Shown here one piece after another: positions 1-5,843 of a stretch of 5,843 nucleotides of DNA. The stretch comes from an uncultured Clostridia bacterium (lineage in GTDB: Bacteria > Bacillota_A > Clostridia > TANB77 > CAG-508). The stretch covers positions 1 to 5,843 of the forward strand of contig CANBLA010000065.1 of NCBI GenBank assembly GCA_947369305.1, written 5' to 3'. The notes below the pieces were generated by a model, which worked only from the letters and a program-made list of their open reading frames with translations, was not told the origin of the DNA and did not search any database. How positions within the stretch are numbered: the first letter of the stretch is position 1; each line of letters begins with the position of its first letter. A program made the translations under genes and the position numbers.

Positions 1-483
1 ACAAAACCAAAAAGAACAGGATATACATTCCAAGGTTGGTCAACAAGTAGCACAGTAACAACACCAAGTCATAGCGCAGGGGGAACATATTCGGGTAATG
101 CAACCAAAACATTGTATGCAGTTTGGAAGGCAAATACATATACGTTGACAATTAATCCAAATGGTGGAACGCTAAATGATGATGATACGAAAAATGGTTG
201 GGTGACAAGTAGTATAAATAAAACATTTATTTATGGACAAAGTAAAAGTTTTGCAACAGTTATGCATCCATTTCAAAATGATGCACATATTGCATTAGAT
301 TCCTCTGGCTCAAATCATACAATATGGTATAGAGCAGGATATGTATTTTCTGGTTGGAAAGTAACAGCTGGAAGTGGAACTGTAACAGAAAAAGCAGACT
401 ATAATTGTGGTCAATCTTATGATAAGACTTGGACTTATGATGGTTCTTATGCTGGAAATGTGACGATAACAGCTCAGTGGGTG
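1..483 (+). repeat. Two InlB B-type (Listeria-Bacteroides) protein repeats
   Basis: These are protein-level repeats within the surface protein. The first is cut by the window edge: the GYxFxGW box is at residues 7-13 and the LYAVW end at 38-42. The second starts with LTINPNGGTL at residues 49-58, has its GYxFxGW box at 113-119 and ends ITAQW at 156-160. The family usually runs about 70 residues from the NGG box to the closing aromatic-x-W. The second copy spans more than 100, with extra sequence at about 60-110 (Asn/Ser/His-rich) and 121-153. The two copies differ strongly in DNA sequence, so this is not a recent duplication. Confidence 0.75.
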
Positions 484-1329
484 CCAGCTGTTGCAAAAAT
501 AGGAGAAGTGCATTATACCAGTATAGCAAGTGCTATAGCAGCAATACCAACAAGTGGAACAATCACAATGGTAAATAGTACGACAGAATCACCAACAATT
601 CCAGCGGGAAAGACAATAATTTTGGCGTTAAATGGAAAACAAATTAATGGAAGAATTACAAATCGAGGAACGTTAACATTAACTGGTGAAGGTATTTTAA
701 GCAGTGGTATGATTGCTCCTCAGCATGCGTTGTATAATTATGGAACAGCTACAATAGTAGGAATTAGAGTGACGGCCTCAAGTACAACAGTGCCATGTAT
801 AACAAATTTGGGAGGAACTTTAAATGTAAATAGTGGAACAATAGAGGCTACTCAACAAGCAATATATACTTATGGAGGAGGAACAACCAATATAAAGGGA
901 GGGCATATATTTTCAACAAGTTTAGACAAAGCAACGCTTTCAGATGACAAGACTGGTAAAATAAATATTTCTGGTGGAACGATTGAATCTCTAGGTGCTT
1001 ACCAAACGTTAAATATACAAGGAACATGTACGATAACAGGGGGAACAATAAAAAGTCATTCTGGTTCTAATGCTACTATTTCTTCAATGCCAGGTAGTAT
1101 TGTTACAATAACAGGAGGAAGAATAGAGAACACTTTTCCTTTTAGAGTTATAAAATGTGATGGAAGGGTTACATTAAATGGAGGGATAATACATGGTGGT
1201 GACAAAAATACCCCGACGGTGTTGATAAATACTGGGGGCAGTTTTGTATTTGAAAAAGGAACGATTACTAATCCGAAAGGTGGAAAAGGAAGAAGTGATA
1301 AAACTTGGACAGGGACAAAAACGAAGTAA
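1..1329 (+). CDS. Secreted surface protein with InlB B repeats and a C-terminal beta-helix (5' partial)
   Basis: The frame is open from the first base, so the gene starts left of the window; 442 C-terminal residues are visible. Residues 1-46 end one Listeria-Bacteroides (InlB B) repeat, with GYTFQGW at 7-13 and LYAVW at 38-42. Residues 47-161 form a second repeat: NPNGG at 52-56, AGYVFSGW at 112-119, ITAQW at 156-160. A linker containing IGEVHYTSIASAI (167-179) leads into Gly/Thr/Ile-rich coils (about 205-424) typical of a right-handed parallel beta-helix, with repeated GG-x-I turns. Such proteins are exported and often act as adhesins or carbohydrate-contacting surface proteins; the actual ligand is unknown. 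The tail (425-442) is short and basic, with no LPxTG motif, membrane helix, SLH or choline-binding repeat. A strong terminator follows 4 bases after the stop codon, so the end looks natural rather than truncated. The family call is firm; the function is not. Confidence 0.85.
   Translation, partial: TKPKRTGYTFQGWSTSSTVTTPSHSAGGTYSGNATKTLYAVWKANTYTLTINPNGGTLNDDDTKNGWVTSSINKTFIYGQSKSFATVMHPFQNDAHIALDSSGSNHTIWYRAGYVFSGWKVTAGSGTVTEKADYNCGQSYDKTWTYDGSYAGNVTITAQWVPAVAKIGEVHYTSIASAIAAIPTSGTITMVNSTTESPTIPAGKTIILALNGKQINGRITNRGTLTLTGEGILSSGMIAPQHALYNYGTATIVGIRVTASSTTVPCITNLGGTLNVNSGTIEATQQAIYTYGGGTTNIKGGHIFSTSLDKATLSDDKTGKINISGGTIESLGAYQTLNIQGTCTITGGTIKSHSGSNATISSMPGSIVTITGGRIENTFPFRVIKCDGRVTLNGGIIHGGDKNTPTVLINTGGSFVFEKGTITNPKGGKGRSDKTWTGTKTK
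835..1257 (+). repeat. Three gap-free 47-residue two-coil beta-helix units
   Basis: Measured at the second glycine of each turn (pattern: hydrophobic-x-hydrophobic-x-G/S/K-G-x-I), the coils fall at residues 279, 301, 326, 348, 373, 395 and 420 of the visible protein. The spacing alternates 22, 25, 22, 25, 22, 25. The unit is therefore two coils of 47 residues (141 bases), present at 279-325, 326-372 and 373-419. All three 22-residue coils have Ile-Glu at offsets +2/+3 and Gly at +15. All three 25-residue coils have Thr at +11 followed by Leu/Ile/Val. Two less regular coils precede the array, with anchors near residues 230 and 255. At DNA level the copies have diverged, so the periodicity reflects old duplication or structural constraint. 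Confidence 0.75.
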
Positions 1330-1333
1330 ATGA

Positions 1334-1371
1334 TAAAAAGCAAAAAGAATTTCTTTTTGCTTTTTACTTTT
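1334..1371 (+). terminator. Intrinsic terminator of the surface-protein gene
   Basis: A 14-bp uninterrupted stem pairs 1334-1347 with 1353-1366 around the 5-base loop AATTT; two further A-T pairs are possible inside the loop. The left arm is A-rich, so the right arm is itself T-rich, and the stem is followed by CTTTTC as an interrupted U tract. The stem has few G-C pairs, as is common in very AT-rich genomes. It begins 4 bases after the stop codon at 1327-1329 and precedes the next promoter, so it should separate the surface-protein transcript from the downstream operon. Confidence 0.85.
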
Positions 1372-1393
1372 CATGAAATCTTTACTTTTACAA

Positions 1394-1422
1394 TTGACAT
1401 TCCTCCAATAAATTTATATAAT
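1394..1422 (+). promoter_or_regulatory. Consensus housekeeping (SigA/sigma-70) promoter of the ogg operon
   Basis: TTGACA at 1394-1399 and TATAAT at 1417-1422 are both perfect matches, separated by the optimal 17 bases. Transcription would start near 1429-1430 and leave a leader of about 34 bases. A second TATAAT at 1422-1427 would need a 22-base spacer and is unlikely to be the one used. There is no TG extension before the -10 box. I see no inverted repeat over the promoter that would suggest an operator, so strong constitutive expression is the simplest reading. It should drive the glycosylase and, by the tight spacing, the two genes after it. Confidence 0.85.
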
Positions 1423-1463
1423 ATAATTAGAGAGACTATAACTTAAAGAATTGTAGGAGTAAA

Positions 1464-2330
1464 ATGCAAAAACAAGAATATATTATAAAAAAACAAGAAT
1501 CTTTTGAGCCAAAACATATTTTTGAATGCGGTCAATGTTTTCGATGGAATAGAGAGGAAGATGGAAGTTATACGGGAGTTATCTATAAGGCGGTTATAAA
1601 TGTAAAAAAAGAGAATGAGTCAGTTATATTTAAGGGTGTTTGCGAAAATGAGTTTAAAAGCCGTATAAACGATTATTTTGATTTAGACAACAACTATCAT
1701 GAGATAAAGGAAAAGTTAGCTAAAATCGATAATTTTATGCGAAATAGCACACAATTTGGTACAGGTATCAGAATTTTGCATCAAGATTTGTGGGAATGCA
1801 TTATTTCATTTATTATTTCAGCGAATAATAATATTCCAAGAATTAAAAAGATTATTGAGAGAATTTCACAGGTTTATGGGACGAAATTAGAATTTCAAGG
1901 AAAAGATTATTTTTTATTTCCTACACCAGAACAATTGGCAAAAGCTACTATCGAAGACCTGAGAAACTTGGGATTGGGGTTTCGAGATAAACGTGTTTAT
2001 CATACGACAAAAATGATTTTAGAAGAAAAGTTTGATTTAGAAAAAGTAAAAAGTTTTGACAATTCAGAAAAAATACGAGACGAACTTTTAAAGTTGGATG
2101 GAGTAGGACCGAAAGTAGCAGATTGCATTATGCTTTTTGCCTTAAAAAGATTTGATGTTTTTCCAATTGATGTGTGGGTTAGAAGAGTGATGAATGAACT
2201 TTATATTCATCAAGAAAAAGAAGAGAAAGTAAGTTCAAAGATGTTAAACCAATTAGCACAAGACAAATTTTTAGGAATGGCAGGAATGGCTCAGCAATAT
2301 TTATTTTATTGGAAACGTGAAACTGCTTAA
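1464..2330 (+). CDS. ogg: 8-oxoguanine DNA glycosylase/AP lyase, OGG1 family
   Basis: This cytoplasmic base-excision repair enzyme is predicted to remove 8-oxoguanine from DNA and cut the abasic site by a lysine Schiff base. The 288 residues match bacterial OGG1 proteins. The N-terminal OGG domain has CGQCFRW at 22-28, matching SGQSFRW in human OGG1. The HhH-GPD domain has ISANNNIPRI at 118-127 and the hairpin LDGVGPKVADC at 211-221. By comparison with human OGG1, K217 is the catalytic lysine (K249), D236 in FPIDVW the catalytic aspartate (D268), C221 matches C253, and Q277/F281 match Q315/F319. The C-terminal four-cysteine iron-sulfur motif of Nth/MutY is absent, and the N-terminal domain argues against AlkA. 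The ATG at 1464 follows TAGGAG (1454-1459) by 4 bases. It is the first gene after the consensus promoter, and the next gene starts 12 bases downstream. Such proteins are often annotated loosely as AlkA-like glycosylases. Confidence 0.92.
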   Translation: MQKQEYIIKKQESFEPKHIFECGQCFRWNREEDGSYTGVIYKAVINVKKENESVIFKGVCENEFKSRINDYFDLDNNYHEIKEKLAKIDNFMRNSTQFGTGIRILHQDLWECIISFIISANNNIPRIKKIIERISQVYGTKLEFQGKDYFLFPTPEQLAKATIEDLRNLGLGFRDKRVYHTTKMILEEKFDLEKVKSFDNSEKIRDELLKLDGVGPKVADCIMLFALKRFDVFPIDVWVRRVMNELYIHQEKEEKVSSKMLNQLAQDKFLGMAGMAQQYLFYWKRETA

Positions 2331-2342
2331 AGGAGAAAAAAT

Positions 2343-3536
2343 ATGAAAAAAAGAAATCAGAATGGTTCTATACATATAATAATCTATTTGCTTATTATGA
2401 TAATTTTTGTATTTACTATATATGCTTGTTTAGATATTTTAGAATTAATTGAAGTGCCAGAAAGATATAGTATTGCAAAATGGTTGTCAGAGAATACAAA
2501 AGATGTTGCTATAGAAAAATATGAAACGGAAGATGAAGGGATTTTACAAGACCTTTATAAAAAAGTAAAAGTTCAAATTGAAAATACGACAGAAGTATCA
2601 AGCACAAACACAAAACCACCTGAAGTCAATGGTTATCAGATTTCACAAGACAATACAGGAAACTTGAATCAAAATAATCTTGCATTTTCTTATTATGATC
2701 AATTAGATGATTATGCTAAAATTATTTATACAGAGCTTGAAAAAAATCTAGAAAATATGAAATCTGGGACGTATAATGTACAATTTGGAACAACGTTTGA
2801 TGATTTATTACATAAAGATGATGGAGAGACTATTTTAAATAATTCTTTTCAATTAGCGATTAATGCATTAAACTTTGATAATCCAGAGCTATTTTATATT
2901 GATATTTCAAAAGTGTATTTATTAACCAAAATATCGACAAAGCTTTGGGGAACAACCTATGAAGTTGAGATTGGAGCAAGTCAGGGGCAAAGTTATTTAA
3001 ATCGTTCTTTTCGAACACTAGATGAGATTAATCGAGCAATTGCCAATGTAGAAAGAGAAAAGGAAATGATAAAAGCTAGACTAAATGGAAGTATTGAAAA
3101 TCAAATTAGAATGGTACATGATTATCTAGTTGAAAATTTAGAATATGATGATACAATTTCAAAGGATAATATTTATAATATTTATGGAGCTTTAATTAAC
3201 CGAATTACAGTTTGTGAAGGATATGCACGTGCATTTAAAGGGATTATGGATGATTTAAATATTCCATGTCTAATTGCTTGTGGAACGGGAATTAATAGTG
3301 GTGGTGACACGGAAAGTCATGCTTGGAATTATGTGATGTTAGACGGAAAATGGTATGCCATTGATGTTACTTGGGATGACCCAATTATTATTGGAAATGG
3401 ACGTGTAGGTAATGATATAAAGTATCGTTATTATTTAAAAGGTTCAAATGATTTTTTTGTTAATCACAAGGAAGATGGAGCGATTGTAGGAGATGCAAAT
3501 TTTCGCTATCCAACCTTAAGTGCGGAAAATTACTAA
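2343..3536 (+). CDS. Membrane-anchored transglutaminase-like protein
   Basis: The protein has 397 residues. A short basic N-terminus (KKR at 2-4) is followed by a hydrophobic segment at about 10-30, so the rest should lie outside the membrane. The end of this segment reads IYAC (26-29), but Tyr at the -2 position breaks the lipobox, so a membrane anchor is more likely than a lipoprotein. Residues 35-115 look like a hydrophilic linker. The region at about 116-250 (starting FSYYDQLDDYAKIIY) is shared by clostridial relatives as I recall them. The transglutaminase core has the full triad: C291 in TVCEGYA, H326 in ESHAWN and D341 in AIDVTWDDP. Bacterial members may crosslink proteins or act as proteases or amidases; the substrate is unknown. 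The ATG is 7 bases after AGGAG (2331-2335). Gaps to its neighbours are 12 and 10 bases, so it is probably cotranscribed with the two repair genes, although no role in repair is evident. Confidence 0.85.
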   Translation: MKKRNQNGSIHIIIYLLIMIIFVFTIYACLDILELIEVPERYSIAKWLSENTKDVAIEKYETEDEGILQDLYKKVKVQIENTTEVSSTNTKPPEVNGYQISQDNTGNLNQNNLAFSYYDQLDDYAKIIYTELEKNLENMKSGTYNVQFGTTFDDLLHKDDGETILNNSFQLAINALNFDNPELFYIDISKVYLLTKISTKLWGTTYEVEIGASQGQSYLNRSFRTLDEINRAIANVEREKEMIKARLNGSIENQIRMVHDYLVENLEYDDTISKDNIYNIYGALINRITVCEGYARAFKGIMDDLNIPCLIACGTGINSGGDTESHAWNYVMLDGKWYAIDVTWDDPIIIGNGRVGNDIKYRYYLKGSNDFFVNHKEDGAIVGDANFRYPTLSAENY

Positions 3537-3537
3537 T

Positions 3538-3543
3538 GGGGGA
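3538..3543 (+). promoter_or_regulatory. Ribosome binding site of addB (GGGGGA)
   Basis: GGGGG at 3538-3542 can pair with the CCUCC anti-Shine-Dalgarno core through one G-U pair. It lies 4 bases before the ATG at 3547, directly after the stop codon of the transglutaminase gene (3534-3536). The site is less canonical than the AGGAG sites of the two upstream genes. It still supports the ATG at 3547, which puts the Walker A motif at the usual distance from the N-terminus. Translational coupling to the upstream gene is plausible. Confidence 0.6.
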
Positions 3544-3546
3544 ATT

Positions 3547-5843
3547 ATGATTGAAAAACAAGCAAAATTAAAACTAATTTATGGAAAAAGTGGTACTGGA
3601 AAAAGTGAATATTTATATCGAGAAATTGACAAAAAAATGAATGACTTTCAATCTATTTATATCATTGTTCCTGAGCAAAGTAATTTAACAAGTGAGAAAA
3701 AATTTTTTGAAATTACAGGTAGAAAATCGTTGTTCAATTGCGAAGTTCTAACTTTAAGTAGGATGGCATATCGAATTTCAAACGAAATTGGCGGAGAAAA
3801 TGCACATTTGTCTAAGGTAGGCAAGTCGATGCTGATTTATGATTTACTTAGCAAATACAAAAAAAGCTTGAATTTTTTAGGAAAATCTGAGAAAAATGTT
3901 GAAATTGTAGATAAAATGTTTACTGAATTCAAAAAGCATAATATCTCATGCCAAGATTTAAAAGAATTGAAATTAGAGGAGCCATATACTTCTTTGAAAT
4001 TAAATGATATTAGACTTTTATATGAAAAATATCAAGAACGTTTGACGAATTGTTTCATGGATGAAAATGATGAGCTCACAAGACTTGGACAGAATATTAA
4101 GAATTCTACTATGTTCGAAAATTCTATCATTTATATCGATGATTTTTTCGGTTTTACACCACAAGAATATGTGATTTTTGGAGAATTGCTGAAAAAATGT
4201 GAAGAAATGACGGTTGCTATTACGTTAGATAACATTGAAAGCACGCAAAATAAGGAAAACGATATTTTTTATTTTAATCGTGTTTACGCAAAAAAAATAC
4301 TCGAAATTGCCAAGAAGCAAAATTGCAAGATGGAATTAATTTACTTGGATAAAATATATCGTTTTAAAACAGATGAACTTTCTATTTTAGAAGAAAATTT
4401 ATGTCAGAGTAATCAAAAATGTCAAAAAGAAACGGAAAATATTGAATTATTTCTGGCCAATAACCCATATTCCGAAGTGGAAAATGTAGCAAAAAAAATC
4501 TATGATTTAGTTAAAAATCATAACTACAAATATCGAGAAATTGCCATGATTGTGAATGATATGGAAAATTATGCTGAAGATACAAAAGCAATTTTTGCAA
4601 AATATGAAATTCCGATTTTTATTGATGAAAAAAAAGATTTAAATCAAAATATTTTAATGAAATATATGCTTGCTCTTTTGGATATTTTTACCAGTAATTG
4701 GTCATATGAGTCGGTTTTTAATTATTTGAAAATTGGACTTTTGAATTTGGATTTTTATACTATTTGTGTACTGGAAAACTATTGTAAAAAGTGGGGAATT
4801 CGTGGAACAAAGTGGCAAAAGCCATTTTCTTATGAACCATTAAATGATGTACAAGAAATGCTAGAAAAAATCAGAAGGCAGATTGTTTTGCCACTTATGC
4901 AGTTTAAACAAGGTTTTATGGAAAATAAAACTGTTTTAGAATTGACGCAAAATATTTATCAATTTTTGATAGAGAATAAAATAATTGAAAACTTAGATAA
5001 AAAAATAAAGGAATGTCAAAATCTGGAAGTTTCTAATGAATATAATACAAGCTATAAAATTTTAGTAAGCATTTTGGAAGAAATGGTGAATTTATTTGGT
5101 GAGGAAAAAGTTACGTTTGAGAAATATAAGGAATTATTGATGATTGGTATTCAAACTTCGGAACTAGGAAAAATTCCTGCAACACAAGATCAAGTCATTT
5201 TAGGAGATGCTGATCGAACAAGAAGTCATAAAATAAAGGTATTATTTGTGCTCGGTATGAATGATGGAATTTTTCCAAAAGTCAACAAGCAAGAAGGCTA
5301 TCTGAATGATGGTGACAGAATTTTGCTAGAGGAAAATGGTATTCAGCTTGCGAAGACGTCATTGGATAGTGTTTATGAAAGTCAGTTTAATCTTTATAGA
5401 ACGTTGACAGTTCCAGAAGAGAAGTTGTTTTTAAGTTATTGTTCATCTGATAAAGATGGAAAATCGATGCGTCCTTCGATTATGGTAAAAAAGTTAAAAC
5501 GAATTTTTCCGAATTTGACTTTAAAAAGTGATATGATTTCAAAACAGTATGTCATAACCAATGAAAAGGCTACTTTTGAAGAGGCTTTGCAAGTATATCA
5601 GCAGTATTTGGATGGAGAGAAAATAGAAGAAAAATGGAAGGAACTTTTGTGTTACTTTTACCAAAAAAGAAAAAAGGAGTTCTTAAGAGCAATATCAGGT
5701 ATGAATTATACGAATAAAGCGGAAACAATTAGCTTGTCCAATATCCAAAAAATGTATGGAACAAATTTAAAAACGACAATTTCAAGATTGGAAAATTATC
5801 GAAAATGTCCTTTCTCGTTTCATATGACATATGGTTTAAAATT
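3547..5843 (+). CDS. addB: AddAB helicase-nuclease subunit AddB (3' partial)
   Basis: AddB pairs with AddA to resect double-strand breaks up to Chi and load RecA; the AddB nuclease cuts the 5'-ended strand. The frame is open from the ATG at 3547 to the window edge: 765 codons of an expected 1,100-1,200. Walker A is GKSGTGKS at 13-20. IDDFFGFTPQ (197-206) matches the Walker B-like region. GDADRTR (553-559) and LGMNDGIFP (569-577) are AddB signatures, and LSYCSSDKDGKSMRPS (629-644) resembles the late helicase motif. SRLENYRKCPF at the right end carries C754, the expected first iron-sulfur cysteine (C801 in Bacillus subtilis AddB). The other three cysteines and the nuclease residues lie beyond the window. 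RexB of streptococci is the alternative, but it lacks this cysteine cluster. The gene begins 10 bases after the transglutaminase stop codon, and addA is expected next. No frameshift or internal stop was found. Confidence 0.93.
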   Translation, partial: MIEKQAKLKLIYGKSGTGKSEYLYREIDKKMNDFQSIYIIVPEQSNLTSEKKFFEITGRKSLFNCEVLTLSRMAYRISNEIGGENAHLSKVGKSMLIYDLLSKYKKSLNFLGKSEKNVEIVDKMFTEFKKHNISCQDLKELKLEEPYTSLKLNDIRLLYEKYQERLTNCFMDENDELTRLGQNIKNSTMFENSIIYIDDFFGFTPQEYVIFGELLKKCEEMTVAITLDNIESTQNKENDIFYFNRVYAKKILEIAKKQNCKMELIYLDKIYRFKTDELSILEENLCQSNQKCQKETENIELFLANNPYSEVENVAKKIYDLVKNHNYKYREIAMIVNDMENYAEDTKAIFAKYEIPIFIDEKKDLNQNILMKYMLALLDIFTSNWSYESVFNYLKIGLLNLDFYTICVLENYCKKWGIRGTKWQKPFSYEPLNDVQEMLEKIRRQIVLPLMQFKQGFMENKTVLELTQNIYQFLIENKIIENLDKKIKECQNLEVSNEYNTSYKILVSILEEMVNLFGEEKVTFEKYKELLMIGIQTSELGKIPATQDQVILGDADRTRSHKIKVLFVLGMNDGIFPKVNKQEGYLNDGDRILLEENGIQLAKTSLDSVYESQFNLYRTLTVPEEKLFLSYCSSDKDGKSMRPSIMVKKLKRIFPNLTLKSDMISKQYVITNEKATFEEALQVYQQYLDGEKIEEKWKELLCYFYQKRKKEFLRAISGMNYTNKAETISLSNIQKMYGTNLKTTISRLENYRKCPFSFHMTYGLK

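Noticed and set aside
112..114. TTG at 112 as the start of the surface protein
   Set aside because: The same frame is open back to base 1 and encodes a recognisable InlB repeat box (GYTFQGW) before it. The codon is the Leu of LYAVW, so it is internal and the true start is outside the window.
260..529. Minus-strand open frames within the surface-protein gene (260-529, 310-513, 848-1048)
   Set aside because: They lie antisense to a convincing coding region with clear protein repeats. Their products are low-complexity and rich in Leu, Phe, Tyr and Ser, with no recognisable domain.
1056..1374. Minus-strand open frames across the end of the surface-protein gene and its terminator (1056-1343, 1174-1374)
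   Set aside because: They are shadows of the sense frame and overlap the terminator hairpin. I saw no domain-like sequence.
1422..1427. Second TATAAT as an alternative -10 box
   Set aside because: It would need a 22-base spacer from TTGACA. The copy at 1417-1422 has the ideal 17.
1468..1500. Short direct repeat AAACAAGAAT near the start of ogg
   Set aside because: It comes from two Lys-Gln-Glu stretches in a Lys-rich AT-rich coding start. It is too short and there is no partner structure.
1464..2330. AlkA or endonuclease III identity for the glycosylase
   Set aside because: The N-terminal CGQCFRW motif and the GVGPKVADC hairpin with D236 fit OGG1. The endonuclease III iron-sulfur cysteine cluster is absent.
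3536..3550. Four-codon frame starting at the ATG that overlaps the transglutaminase stop codon and ending over the addB start
   Set aside because: The overlap could suggest a coupling leader peptide, but the ATG has no ribosome binding site of its own at suitable spacing. A stop-start overlap of this size is easily chance.
1..5843. Defence island, mobile element, CRISPR array or RNA gene
   Set aside because: No transposase, integrase, terminal inverted repeats, spaced identical repeats, tRNA-like cloverleaf or riboswitch-like leader was seen. The only gene-free stretch is 134 bases, accounted for by a terminator and a promoter.

Overview
The window is AT-rich (roughly one third G+C by eye). 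Every complete gene ends in TAA, tryptophan is read from TGG, and the ribosome binding sites are of the AGGAG type. The gene content (InlB-type repeats with a bacterial beta-helix, an OGG1-type glycosylase, a membrane transglutaminase and AddB rather than RecBCD) points to a low-GC Firmicute. A Clostridia-type gut or anaerobic bacterium is most likely. The exact lineage cannot be fixed from this sequence.

Region 1 (1-1329) is the 3' end of a large secreted surface-type protein. It holds the end of one Listeria-type InlB B repeat, then a second, unusually long B repeat, then a right-handed parallel beta-helix. The helix core is a gap-free 47-residue, two-coil unit present three times. No sorting signal or membrane anchor is visible at the C-terminus. 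Region 2 (1330-1463) is a compact boundary: a strong hairpin terminator, then a perfect-consensus sigma-70/SigA promoter (TTGACA, 17-base spacer, TATAAT), a short leader and a ribosome binding site.

Region 3 (1464-5843) looks like one operon on the plus strand with gaps of 12 and 10 bases. It contains an OGG1-family 8-oxoguanine glycosylase, a membrane-anchored transglutaminase-like protein with an intact Cys-His-Asp triad, and addB, which runs off the right edge just after its first predicted iron-sulfur cysteine. Two of the three genes are DNA repair genes: base excision of oxidised guanine, and double-strand-break end processing by AddAB. The transglutaminase between them would act outside the membrane, and its link to repair is unexplained. 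addA would be expected just beyond the window.

I see no RNA genes, mobile elements, CRISPR arrays or broken genes. The window is largely ordinary chromosome. The most distinctive points are the two-coil beta-helix repeat, the human-like active-site residues of the OGG1 protein, and the odd operon partner. I found no convincing new biological system.
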